Below are positions 33,233 to 41,831 of a stretch of 64,000 nucleotides of DNA, piece after piece. The stretch spans positions 62,001-126,000 of the forward strand of contig NZ_QVML01000006.1 in assembly GCF_010501015.1 (NCBI RefSeq), written 5' to 3'. The notes beneath the pieces are model-generated. The model did no database searches and had not been told where the DNA came from. It saw only the letters and a list, made by a program, of their open reading frames with translations. Source of the DNA: Bacteroides sp. 214 (lineage in GTDB: Bacteria; Bacteroidota; Bacteroidia; Bacteroidales; Bacteroidaceae). Positions within the stretch are counted from its first letter, which is position 1; each line of letters begins with the position of its first letter. A program made the position numbers and the translations under genes.

Positions 33233-33513
33233 GCTTTGAGAATAAATACTTGACGCTTCGGGTATTTTCTTTTTGTGCTGCGACTATACTGATTTCATAA
33301 CTGTTTAGTGTATGTTCGGAATAACTATCTTAAGCGTTTCCTGCAATGAAACTCCATTCTGTTATTTTTGATTAAGGACAAATATTATAATTTATTTAGA
33401 ATGCATTCTCTCATTTTTTGACGTGAATTAAGATATAGCAGCAATCTTTTAGAATAACAAGTATTAAATAAATGTGAAAATGAGAGAATAAATATAAAAA
33501 ACAATCAATTATT

Positions 33514-33544
33514 GTTGATGATATAAAATAAATATGTAGCTTTG
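33514..33544 (+). promoter_or_regulatory. susC/susD promoter
   Basis: TAGCTTTG at 33537-33544 matches the -7 element, with GTTG at 33514-33517 exactly 19 nt upstream (one mismatch to TTTG). Confidence 0.65.
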
Positions 33545-33680
33545 TTGAGTTTCGGAGACGTCAGTATTCTTGATTTAGGTGCTTATTAATGGTATTGTCG
33601 TTTGTTGAAAACAGTTTTAACCTTAGTTGATTATAAATAGTCTTAAATATGAGTACAAATTTTATTCACTCTAAATGCTT

Positions 33681-36600
33681 ATGAAAAAAAGATGTTGTTT
33701 ATTACTGATGGCGTTTACGATGGTTGGCATACCTATGTCGACTCCTGTAAATGCAGCTGATGGTGTAGCAAACACTTTACAGCAATCGAAAAGTATCACC
33801 GGTAAGGTGGTAGATGCGCAAGGCGAACCGATAATCGGGGCTAGTGTGTTGGTAAAAGGCACTAGTAATGGTGCAATTACTAATCTAGATGGAGTTTTTA
33901 ATCTCAATGCAGTTCAAAGCGGTAGTACTTTGATTGTTTCTTTTGTGGGATACACCCCTAAAGAAGTTGCTATTGGAGCTGCAAATAGTTATAACATAAT
34001 TTTAGTAGAGGATACACAAATTCTGGAAGAAGTTGTTATAACGGCGATGGGTATTAAAAAAGAAAAGAAGGCGTTAGGTTATGCCATGGAGGATGTGAAG
34101 TCTGAAGAATTGATGAAAATAAAGACTGCCAATCCTATTTCTTCACTTTCTGGTAAAATTGCCGGTGTAAACGTTACTCAATCTTCTGGTGCTGCCGGTT
34201 CTGGTGCACAGATTATTCTTCGTGGTGGTACATCTGGTTCGGAAGGTAAGGATAACCAACCGTTATTCGTAGTGGACGGAGTAATTTATGACAACTCCTC
34301 TTCAGTAGTAGGTAACTCGGCTTTCGACGGTTCTACTCGTTCGGCTACTACTACTTCTAACCGTGTAATGGACATTAACCCCGAAGATATTGAAAGTATG
34401 TCTATCTTGAAGGGTCCTGCTGCAGCTTCACTTTATGGCTCACGTGCTGCGAATGGTGTAATCTTGATTACTACCAAGAAAGGTAAAGAGGGTGTTGTTG
34501 AAATAAATATCAACTCCAGATTTACAAGTTCGTGGGTAAAGAATTTGCCAAAAACCCAGAAACAGTATACCAGAGGATTTATGGATGATCAATACGATGC
34601 GAACAAAAATTATATTGGTACAGAGTTTAATGACTATGCTTATACTTCTTGGGGCGAGAAATCAAATGCTAAGACCTATGATAACATTGGTAACTTCTTT
34701 GAGCACGGAAATATTTTCGACGAGAGTGTGAGTGTATCCGGTGGTACAAAGACCGGTAGTTTCTATCTGTCGGGTTCGTACTATGACCAAGCTGGTGTAG
34801 TACCCGAAACTGGTTACAACAAATACGCATTCCGCTTTAACGGCGAACAAAAGGTGGGTATCTTTACATTCAACGCTAGTGCGGCATTCTCTGATGCTCA
34901 CACTGACAAAACGTTGACTGGTGCCGGTCTTTATGGCTCATCTGGTAATGGTGCTTTGTTTGGCGTTTATAATTGGTCGCCATTTGACGATATGAAACAT
35001 TATCTGAACGAAGATGGCAGTCGTTATCGCATGTTTGGTGATCGTCTTGATCCATGGGATGAACGCGATAACCCATATTGGGTGGTAAACAAAAACCGTA
35101 TGTACGATGATACAGACCGTTTTACAGGTACGATTGGTATCAAGGCTGATATTGCTAAATGGTGGTTTGTTTCTTACAAAGTGGGTTTAGACCAATATAC
35201 ACAGACGGCTTCCAATAGACTAGCCGCTGGTGGTGTGCTTAAGCAAGTTTGGCAAAAAGGTATGATGAGTGACAATACTATGCGTTTCCGTTATATGTCA
35301 CACGACTTTATGTCGAATATGTCGAAGAGATTTGGCGATTTTGATCTTAACTTATTGTTAGGTTCAACGTTTGACGAAACAAAGACAGATCGTAACTATA
35401 TGATGGCCTATAACTTCTCAGTACCCGATTTCTTCTCGTATGCCAATGCGCCTCAAGCCCATAAGCAATTCTCTCATGCTGCTACTAAAAAGAGACTGGT
35501 AGGTTTGTTTGGTGAGTTCCGCGCATCTTGGAAGAATATGTTGTATTTGACCGTTACGGGACGTAATGACTGGACCTCTACTTTACCAATCGAACATCGC
35601 TCTTATTTCTATCCATCTGTAAGTGGCGCGTTTGTGTTTACTGAATTGTTCCAAAAGATGGGTTGGATGTCTGACAGTATATTGAACTTTGGTAAGATCC
35701 GTGCATCTTGGGCAAAAGTAGGTAAAGATACAGGTGTTTATGAAACTGCTACTGCTCTTTGGCCGGTAGGAGAATATCTGGGTGGTGTTATTGGTGTAGG
35801 TAACTCTTGGACACGTGGTAATCCGTATTTGAAGCCTGAGATGACAAAATCAACAGAAATTGGTTTTGAATTGAGTTTCCTCAATAACCGTTTGCATGTT
35901 GACTATGCATACTATACCAATGACTCGTATAACCAGATTCTTTCTCCACGTGGACCTCAATCTACCGGTTATATTTTCTGCTCTATCAATGCAGGTAATG
36001 TATACAACAAAGGTATGGAGTTAACTATTTCGGGTACTCCTATCCAAACAAAGGACTTCACTTGGGATGTTGGCTTCAATATGGCAGGTAACCGTGGTAC
36101 TTTGGACGGACTACCCGATGGAATGGAAGTGATGTATGTAACAGATGTTCAGTATGCAGGTGCACAAGCTGCCTCTTTTAACGGTGGTAACTTTATGGCT
36201 ATTGCCGGTACACAATGGAAGAGAAACGATGATGGCCAAGTTATCTTAGACGGTAATGGTATGCCAACTTATGTTTCTGCACTCTCTTCTGTTGGTAATC
36301 GTGAATCGAAGTTTACAGGTGGTTTGAACAATACCCTCAGTTGGAAAGGATTTACATTTAATATGTTGTGGGAATTCAGAGTAGGTGGTGATGTAATTAA
36401 TGGAACCAAATATAGTATGGATGCTTCGGGTGTTAGTAAATTCTCGGGTGATTTCCGTAACGAACCTTTAACTGTAACAGGTGTAGATGCTAACGGTAAT
36501 GCTGTAACTAATACTTGGGAAGCTAATAAGACGTATGTGTTTAATGGAGTAGAAAAGAGTGGTTATAATATAATCAAAGATTATTATCAAAATTACTACC

Positions 36601-36884
36601 CAAAAGAAACAAAAAATTATATTACAAAAGTAAATTCTTTGAGACTTCGTACTGTTTCTCTTGCTTATCAATTACCTAGTGATTTGCTTCGCAAGACAGG
36701 ATTTATCAAGCGTGCTTCAGTTTCAGTTACTGCTAGTAACTTGATGCTCTTTACCAATTATGATGGTGACCCGGAAGTGGCTGCTGCTGGTGCCGGTGTA
36801 GGTGGTTCGTCTTCAGTAGGTTTTGACTATTGTGGTGTTCCTGCTACGTCTAGCATGTCATTTGGTTTGAATTTGACTTTTTAA
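33681..36884 (+). CDS. SusC/RagA-type TonB-dependent receptor
   Basis: From the ATG at 33681 the product is 1067 residues (33675 gives two more). It has a signal peptide (about 1-25), a CarboxypepD_reg-like domain (about 35-115, VVDAQGEPIIGASVLVKGT) and the SusC-type junction VVITAMGIKKEKKALGYA. A plug (about 120-240, IILRGGTSG) and a 22-strand outer-membrane barrel follow. It should move a ligand across the outer membrane using TonB energy, together with the SusD-like lipoprotein 27 bp downstream. No glycosidase or sigma/anti-sigma pair is adjacent, so the ligand cannot be named. Confidence 0.93.
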   Translation: MKKRCCLLLMAFTMVGIPMSTPVNAADGVANTLQQSKSITGKVVDAQGEPIIGASVLVKGTSNGAITNLDGVFNLNAVQSGSTLIVSFVGYTPKEVAIGAANSYNIILVEDTQILEEVVITAMGIKKEKKALGYAMEDVKSEELMKIKTANPISSLSGKIAGVNVTQSSGAAGSGAQIILRGGTSGSEGKDNQPLFVVDGVIYDNSSSVVGNSAFDGSTRSATTTSNRVMDINPEDIESMSILKGPAAASLYGSRAANGVILITTKKGKEGVVEININSRFTSSWVKNLPKTQKQYTRGFMDDQYDANKNYIGTEFNDYAYTSWGEKSNAKTYDNIGNFFEHGNIFDESVSVSGGTKTGSFYLSGSYYDQAGVVPETGYNKYAFRFNGEQKVGIFTFNASAAFSDAHTDKTLTGAGLYGSSGNGALFGVYNWSPFDDMKHYLNEDGSRYRMFGDRLDPWDERDNPYWVVNKNRMYDDTDRFTGTIGIKADIAKWWFVSYKVGLDQYTQTASNRLAAGGVLKQVWQKGMMSDNTMRFRYMSHDFMSNMSKRFGDFDLNLLLGSTFDETKTDRNYMMAYNFSVPDFFSYANAPQAHKQFSHAATKKRLVGLFGEFRASWKNMLYLTVTGRNDWTSTLPIEHRSYFYPSVSGAFVFTELFQKMGWMSDSILNFGKIRASWAKVGKDTGVYETATALWPVGEYLGGVIGVGNSWTRGNPYLKPEMTKSTEIGFELSFLNNRLHVDYAYYTNDSYNQILSPRGPQSTGYIFCSINAGNVYNKGMELTISGTPIQTKDFTWDVGFNMAGNRGTLDGLPDGMEVMYVTDVQYAGAQAASFNGGNFMAIAGTQWKRNDDGQVILDGNGMPTYVSALSSVGNRESKFTGGLNNTLSWKGFTFNMLWEFRVGGDVINGTKYSMDASGVSKFSGDFRNEPLTVTGVDANGNAVTNTWEANKTYVFNGVEKSGYNIIKDYYQNYYPKETKNYITKVNSLRLRTVSLAYQLPSDLLRKTGFIKRASVSVTASNLMLFTNYDGDPEVAAAGAGVGGSSSVGFDYCGVPATSSMSFGLNLTF

Positions 36885-36911
36885 TTTGTTGAACAATAAA
36901 ACAAAGAATAT

Positions 36912-38762
36912 ATGAAATCTATAAGAACATTAATACTGTGTGGAGCGACTTTACTGACACTCTCTTTGGGCTCTTGTAGTGATTGGCTGGATGTGAATAT
37001 TGATCCGGAAAATCCCTCTTCAGAGAGTGCAACTTACCAGACACGTCTGGCGCATATCGAGTTTTACACAAATAGCGCTAACCAGTTTGCGGCTTGGCGT
37101 ACATCGATGTCCATGGGTGATTGGACAAGATATTACAATGGGGGTACCTATTGGCATATGTCTTACTGGAATCCACAAACCGGTGCTGTTACTACTTCTT
37201 ATCAGTGGTTTTTTGTTGGTGCAGCCAGTAATATAGAAGATATGTATAAGAAAGCCATGTCTGCTGGTGCGTACCACTATGCAGGTGTAGCAAGGATAAT
37301 AAATGCCTATGGCTTTATGCTGATGACCGACCTTTATGGTGAAATGCCTTATACAGAAGCTGTAGGGCCAGATGCAACACCTGCTTATGATAATGGTAAA
37401 ACAATCTATCTGGGTTGTTTAGCCGAATTGGATGAAGGTATTGAATTGCTAAGCCGAGGTCAGGATCCTATACTTCCTTCATTGGCAGAAGGAGACTTCT
37501 GGAACAATGGCGATGCTAATAAATGGATGAAATTGGCTTACTTGTTGAAAGCTCGTTATTGTAACAAACTTTCTAAGAAAGAAGCCGGTAGTTATAAAGA
37601 CGGTAAATTTGATGCTGCTACAATCCTCGACTGTTTATCAAAAGCTCAACAAAGTAATGCTGATAATACAGTTATTAATCATACGGATGATAATGGTACT
37701 ACTCACGACGTGCTTGGTTGGAATGAACCGGTTGACTATTCTCCGTTGTATTCGGTATGTGGAATGAATGCTGGTTATATGGTTACTAAAATGTTGTACG
37801 ACAACTTAACAAACTTTGCTGGTAATGGAGTAGAAGATCCACGTGCTGACAAGATTATCCCTTGGGCTTGGTCAAAGAAATCTGCTAACACACCAGAAGG
37901 CGTGAAGTTTGATGGTCCATGGCGTCGTTCTATGGGTGTAGATATGGTATCTAACAATGCGCCTAACCTTACAAGTGGTCCATTGAGAGCCGGATTCGAT
38001 CCTGCCAAAGGTGGCTGGTGGATTGACTCTGAAGCTGAAGCTCGTAAAGGTGATACAATCTACGTAGAGTGTACAAGTGAAAGTAAGGGGTATGCAGCGA
38101 AAGTTGACTTGCTTTACAGAAGAAATGGAACGGATGAGTCTAAGGAATCGGGCACATTCTATACACGTGTATCTTCACCAACGTATGTAGGTACTTATGC
38201 TGAAGCTTGTTTCATCAAAGCAGAAGTTCTCTTTAATCAAGGTGATAAGACCGGTGCGTTTACAGCCTATAAAAATGGTATTGAGGCAAGTATTAACAGT
38301 ATGAATGACAAGCTGAATACATGGTGTAACGAAGATGCTTCATTGAAAGATTGTCCGTCTTTTACTCCAATGACAAAAGAGGATATTGATAGCTTCTTGA
38401 AGGATGGTATCGGTACAGCAGCTGATTTGACATTAGGCAAAATTCTTACCCAAAAACGTATTGCGTTGCACTTCTCTGTAGAAATATGGAATGATATGCG
38501 TCGCTACGACTTTAATCCTGAGCTCTTCTTGGGATGGGGTATTCCTGCATACCATGCTGTTAATGAAGGTGCTCAACAAGGTATTCCTAATGGCAAATAT
38601 TACCGTCGCTGGCAACAATGCTCGCACGAATATAACTATAACGCTGCAAACTTGCGCGCTATAGGTGCGGAAGTTCCTGGTGCAGATACAACGTCCAAAA
38701 TGTGGAACACAGAAAAAGATGTTTGGACTATCAATGTTTGGTGGGATTCTACTCAACCATAG
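36912..38762 (+). CDS. SusD/RagB-type lipoprotein (SusD-like_2 group)
   Basis: The 616-residue product is a surface lipoprotein with Cys22 (LSLGSC). DWLDVNIDPENPS right after the lipid anchor is the typical start of the SusD-like_2 group. Helical TPR scaffolding includes YAGVARIINAYGFMLMTDLYGEMPYTEA, and the C-terminal helices end near KYYRRWQQCSHEYNYN. It forms the lid of the SusC transporter. It is co-transcribed with susC and closed by a strong terminator. Peptide- and glycan-type ligands both occur in this group. Confidence 0.92.
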   Translation: MKSIRTLILCGATLLTLSLGSCSDWLDVNIDPENPSSESATYQTRLAHIEFYTNSANQFAAWRTSMSMGDWTRYYNGGTYWHMSYWNPQTGAVTTSYQWFFVGAASNIEDMYKKAMSAGAYHYAGVARIINAYGFMLMTDLYGEMPYTEAVGPDATPAYDNGKTIYLGCLAELDEGIELLSRGQDPILPSLAEGDFWNNGDANKWMKLAYLLKARYCNKLSKKEAGSYKDGKFDAATILDCLSKAQQSNADNTVINHTDDNGTTHDVLGWNEPVDYSPLYSVCGMNAGYMVTKMLYDNLTNFAGNGVEDPRADKIIPWAWSKKSANTPEGVKFDGPWRRSMGVDMVSNNAPNLTSGPLRAGFDPAKGGWWIDSEAEARKGDTIYVECTSESKGYAAKVDLLYRRNGTDESKESGTFYTRVSSPTYVGTYAEACFIKAEVLFNQGDKTGAFTAYKNGIEASINSMNDKLNTWCNEDASLKDCPSFTPMTKEDIDSFLKDGIGTAADLTLGKILTQKRIALHFSVEIWNDMRRYDFNPELFLGWGIPAYHAVNEGAQQGIPNGKYYRRWQQCSHEYNYNAANLRAIGAEVPGADTTSKMWNTEKDVWTINVWWDSTQP

Positions 38763-38796
38763 CATAATGTTTTGAATAAAAACATATAAATAACCC

Positions 38797-38836
38797 AATT
38801 TGCCTGAGAGTCCTCACTCTCAGGCAAATTTTTTAT
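38797..38836 (+). terminator. susC/susD terminator
   Basis: A perfect 14-bp stem, 38797-38810 (AATTTGCCTGAGAG) with 38817-38830, loop of six, then TTTTTT. Confidence 0.95.
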
Positions 38837-38908
38837 CCCTCCTTCACCCTTCATCTCTTGCCCTAACCTTCTCACCCTTAGTGCATATCAGGTGAATCTT
38901 ACCCTCCT

Positions 38909-40180
38909 TCACTCTACTTTCACCACCCTATACACATTCCCTCTCTTTGTGTGTTTCCTTTCCAGTCCCGAGGCTACCAATAACTGCCCAAATGCCACCG
39001 GATTACTGCCTACCATCGCTGCGCTATTCTTTATTTTTAGCGTTCTGAAAATCTCTGCTGCGGTTAGTTGTAGGCACTCTTCATCTTGTTTTGCCGGACG
39101 AAAGCAAGCGTACAACACATCGCGCATGGGCGATTCGCGATAGTATGCTTTGTTGTGTTTTTGCAACTCCCGTTCCTCTAAGCTATTGAGCCAATGGGGT
39201 TTTCCTGCATTCAGTTCGGCCATGAGTTGGGCGTAAATTTGTGCATGGTCTATGTTTGTACACGCTATCGTGTCCCGTACCTCAATGCAGATAAAGCGGC
39301 GACTGCCTGTGGGGTCGGTAAGCAAATCCCTTCGGTTGGAGGTGCCTATGAAAGAGGATAAGCGAGGCACTGTTTGAAATACCTTTTGGTGTGGCATGCG
39401 TATATGTAAGGCGGTCATTTGCATTACGTTCTTCAACAATGCCATCTTCTTGGGTGAGAATTTATCGAATTCATCGAGATTTATTAATCCCAGCTCCGAG
39501 AGTTTGCGGTCCATTTGTCCTTGCGAGGTTAATTCTACATGATCTATGTAGTAGTGTTGCAGCGCAGGCGGAATGAGCGATTTGCAGAAGGTGGATTTTT
39601 GCTTGCCCTGTTCTGCGCTGATAAGAATCGGTGCGAGACTGTTGGCATGCTGGTTTGCTGTGCCCCGCCACTGGTTTACCATCCCCAGCATCCACGTATG
39701 AAAACATCTTACCCATAGTGCGTTGGTGGATACCCGTTGGGCAAGGCTTGTCACCCGGTCTTCTCCGTCCCATACGGGTAAGTTTTCTAAGTATTGCAGA
39801 AAAGGATGATAGCTTTCTATAAAGGTGGAGTTGAGGTAGCGCGATAAATCCCTGTCCCAGCAGTTTATCCCTTTCTCGTGGAGCTCCATGCAAATACTGT
39901 TCGTCTCCCGCGTGTTAAGCGGAATAAACGGGCGCAGGTTCTCTTGTTGTTTCGTGTTTTGGAAATCTTCATCTGTACGACGCCTGAACTCATTTTCGTC
40001 CGTCAGCTTGTTAAATCGGAATTCGTACGTTTTTGCTAAATATTTCTGCATACTAACTGTCTGGTTACCAGTTCTGTTTGTTACTGCTGAGTACTGTTTT
40101 AGTCGATTGCTAACTTGGGGTTTCGTCACTCTTCGCACTACCCATTCGATGATTTTTGATAAAATGTTTTTGTTGTACAT
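38909..40180 (-). CDS. VapE/DUF3874-like P-loop ATPase
   Basis: The 423-residue product matches the virulence-associated E (VapE) primase-helicase-like group common in Bacteroidetes mobile DNA. A VapE-type entry NLPVWDGEDRV (about 133-143) precedes a P-loop EQGKQKST (190-197). This departs from the usual GxxxxGKS by having Gln before Lys-Ser. A Walker B LINLDEFDKF (232-241) and a sensor-like GTSNRRDLLTDPTGSRRF follow. The C-terminus looks like a winged helix (about 345-415). No integrase, primase or phage gene is next to it. It has a good promoter (40207-40238), and a block of tandem palindromes lies about 130 bp further upstream. Function unknown; DNA remodelling is inferred. Confidence 0.75.
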   Translation of the reverse strand: MYNKNILSKIIEWVVRRVTKPQVSNRLKQYSAVTNRTGNQTVSMQKYLAKTYEFRFNKLTDENEFRRRTDEDFQNTKQQENLRPFIPLNTRETNSICMELHEKGINCWDRDLSRYLNSTFIESYHPFLQYLENLPVWDGEDRVTSLAQRVSTNALWVRCFHTWMLGMVNQWRGTANQHANSLAPILISAEQGKQKSTFCKSLIPPALQHYYIDHVELTSQGQMDRKLSELGLINLDEFDKFSPKKMALLKNVMQMTALHIRMPHQKVFQTVPRLSSFIGTSNRRDLLTDPTGSRRFICIEVRDTIACTNIDHAQIYAQLMAELNAGKPHWLNSLEERELQKHNKAYYRESPMRDVLYACFRPAKQDEECLQLTAAEIFRTLKIKNSAAMVGSNPVAFGQLLVASGLERKHTKRGNVYRVVKVE

Positions 40181-40206
40181 ACGTATAATTTTGATGTTGT
40201 TTTGAG

Positions 40207-40238
40207 CAAATGTACCATGCCGAAATACCCCTTTGCAA
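40207..40238 (-). promoter_or_regulatory. Promoter of the VapE-like gene
   Basis: Minus strand: TTGC (40238-40235), 20 nt, TACATTTG (40214-40207). The -7 element is a perfect match. Predicted start about 20 bp before the ATG. Confidence 0.6.
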
Positions 40239-40342
40239 CTATTATGGCAACGAAAATGAGATTATTTGAGGGTAATGAAAAGACAGTGTGTTCTTACCAT
40301 TTTTGCAGTGCAAAGTAATGTGTTTTGCAGTTTCTCTTATAC

Positions 40343-40430
40343 CTCTTCACAACTGTGATGATATCTCTTCACAGCTGTGAAGATATCTCGTCACAATTGT
40401 GAAGATATATCATCACATATGTGAAGAGAT
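40343..40430. repeat. Four tandem 22-bp palindromic units
   Basis: Units at 40343-40364, 40365-40386, 40387-40408 and 40409-40430 follow the pattern CTCTTCACAGCTGTGAAGAT plus AT. Each is centred on CACAnnTGTG. Bases between the arms vary (AACT, AGCT, AATT, TATG) while the palindromic arms are largely kept, which is what selection for protein binding or hairpins would leave. Confidence 0.85.
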
Positions 40431-40630
40431 AATAATGACACAACAAAACAACAAACATTGCAGTGAAATAAAGGTAAGATTGCACTGTTTCATGATTTGG
40501 GGTAAATGAACGTGTGTAGTTGGGCTATAGGGCGGTGAACCCTACTAGCAATCACCCCAACTCACTTGAGAATGAGCCGGGTAACTTAAAAAATGAAGGG
40601 TGAAGGGTATGTTATGAATATCCCTTGTAG

Positions 40631-41482
40631 TTAGTTCTCTTCTATTATGGGGAGTGCATGGAACTCAATCAGCCCCGACATAGGTGTTTCTTCGATGGAA
40701 TCAATGGTTATGCCAAACTCTTTTCCTATTTCGCATAATGTGGGCGAAAAATGGTGTGCTACCGAACCTACAAACCGGATGGGGTGGTTCTGATAATCGT
40801 ATTGGCATACATTGCGCTTGAAGAAGTTGCGGAAGTTATTCGTTACCAGATTCATGGCGTAATCATTGTTCATGTAATCGGCAAGGAAGTACGACGTTGT
40901 GGCGAGGAAACGATTGGGAAATGGATGGTTATAAACCGACTCCATGATCTCATTGGGTGTAATGCGGAATTTTTCGAGGAAAGCCTCTGTAAGGCTCTTC
41001 GGAGCCAACCCCTTCAGTATATCCGAAAGGAAGAACTTACCCAGTGCGGCACCACTACCTTCGTCGCCCAATATATATCCGCCGGGGCGAACATTGCGTA
41101 CAATGATTTTGCCATTATAGAAACAAGAGTTGGAACCTGTGCCAAGAATGCACGCAATTCCCTCTTCGGTTTTAAACAATCCGCGAGCTGCTGCCAGCAA
41201 ATCGCTTTCTACCTGAATGGGGGTTTTGAATTGAGCAACCAGGGAAGCACCTACAATGTTTTTCTTTTCGTTGGATGAGCAACCGGCTCCATAGAAATAA
41301 ACTTGCTCCAACTTACGCCTGAAGAAGGTCTCGGGTAGCCCTAGGCGCACATTCCTACTAATCTCTCTTCGTGTTTGGAAGAATGGATTTAACCCTTCGG
41401 TAAATACACGCTGTATGAGGTGGCTATCTTCTACTAAAGCCCATTCTGTTCTTGTTGAACCGCTTTCTGCTATAAGTTTCAT
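40631..41482 (-). CDS. BadF/BadG-type sugar kinase, MurK paralog
   Basis: The 283-residue product is an ASKHA-fold N-acetyl-hexosamine kinase like the MurK at 60780. Shared motifs are the phosphate-1 loop SGSTRTEW, YFYGAGCSSNEK, SDLLAAARGL (catalytic Asp region), ILGTGSNSC, ILGDEGSGAALGK and NHPFPNRFLA. The first acidic residue of the phosphate-1 motif is Glu6 instead of the Asp present in the paralog (ADSGSTKT). It is divergent from the salvage operon and has its own -7 element. Its substrate could be GlcNAc, MurNAc or another recovered amino sugar; the sequence alone does not say. Confidence 0.8.
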   Translation of the reverse strand: MKLIAESGSTRTEWALVEDSHLIQRVFTEGLNPFFQTRREISRNVRLGLPETFFRRKLEQVYFYGAGCSSNEKKNIVGASLVAQFKTPIQVESDLLAAARGLFKTEEGIACILGTGSNSCFYNGKIIVRNVRPGGYILGDEGSGAALGKFFLSDILKGLAPKSLTEAFLEKFRITPNEIMESVYNHPFPNRFLATTSYFLADYMNNDYAMNLVTNNFRNFFKRNVCQYDYQNHPIRFVGSVAHHFSPTLCEIGKEFGITIDSIEETPMSGLIEFHALPIIEEN

Positions 41483-41506
41483 TCTATTAGTCGATTGTTT
41501 GTTCTA

Positions 41507-41514
41507 CAAATATA
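41507..41514 (-). promoter_or_regulatory. MurK-paralog -7 promoter element
   Basis: TATATTTG on the minus strand, 24 bp before the start. TGTG 20 nt upstream is a weak -33. Confidence 0.5.
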
Positions 41515-41720
41515 TAATTATTTTGTAAGAGTAACACATTTTTAGAAGAAAAAAGAAGTCTTTTTTACATTTTCATTCTCTTTTTATACATCTTATTGCT
41601 ACTTATTCGCTGGTTCTTAAAAGATTATATGCTTTGCGGGGTTGTTCTTTGCTTAGTGCTTGCTAAAATAGCTTCAAGTGAAAAATTAAATATAAAACAA
41701 AACAAAACAAAAAATATGTT

Positions 41721-41748
41721 TTTGATATAAAAACAAATACTATATTTG
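41721..41748 (+). promoter_or_regulatory. Promoter of the peptidoglycan salvage operon
   Basis: TATATTTG at 41741-41748 is a perfect -7 element. TTTG at 41721-41724 is present but only 16 nt upstream instead of about 19. This is the only promoter I find before the 22-kb gene run. Confidence 0.55.
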
Positions 41749-41831
41749 TAGTACATAATCCGTACCCCTGTTGGGTAGCCCCCTGCGGAACCCTTGTTTG
41801 AGTGTTTTGTGAAATAAATAGCTAAGAAATA

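Larger units (their letters stand above)
33123..33680. other. Intergenic region between asd and susC
   Basis: No gene is visible. It contains the asd terminator, a small GTTGAG...CTCAAC palindrome (33213-33232) followed by ACGCTTTGAG/GACGCTTCGG motifs, an AT-rich stretch, and the susC promoter with a leader of about 130 nt. Confidence 0.75.
40181..40630. other. Intergenic region upstream of the VapE-like gene
   Basis: It contains the VapE-like gene promoter and four tandem 22-bp palindromic units (40343-40430). The remainder (40431-40630) shows no gene, promoter or terminator I can support. Confidence 0.7.
41483..41831. other. Divergent promoter region of the salvage locus
   Basis: It contains two -7 elements pointing away from each other (41507-41514 minus, 41741-41748 plus), about 230 bp apart, with AT-rich sequence between. 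A short TACCC/GGGTA hairpin (41763-41777) lies in the operon leader. No gene is seen. Confidence 0.7.

Noticed and set aside
33681..38762. SusCD pair as the outer-membrane importer of the mur operon
   Set aside because: It is attractive, but it is separated by its own strong terminator and an opposing gene, and SusC/SusD sequence does not reveal the ligand. I could not support the link.
38909..40180. Part of a prophage or integrative element
   Set aside because: No integrase, attachment repeat, relaxase or phage structural gene occurs next to it; the flanking genes are a terminated susCD pair and the mur locus.
40343..40430. CRISPR array
   Set aside because: The 22-bp units are contiguous without spacers, each is itself a palindrome, and no cas gene is nearby.
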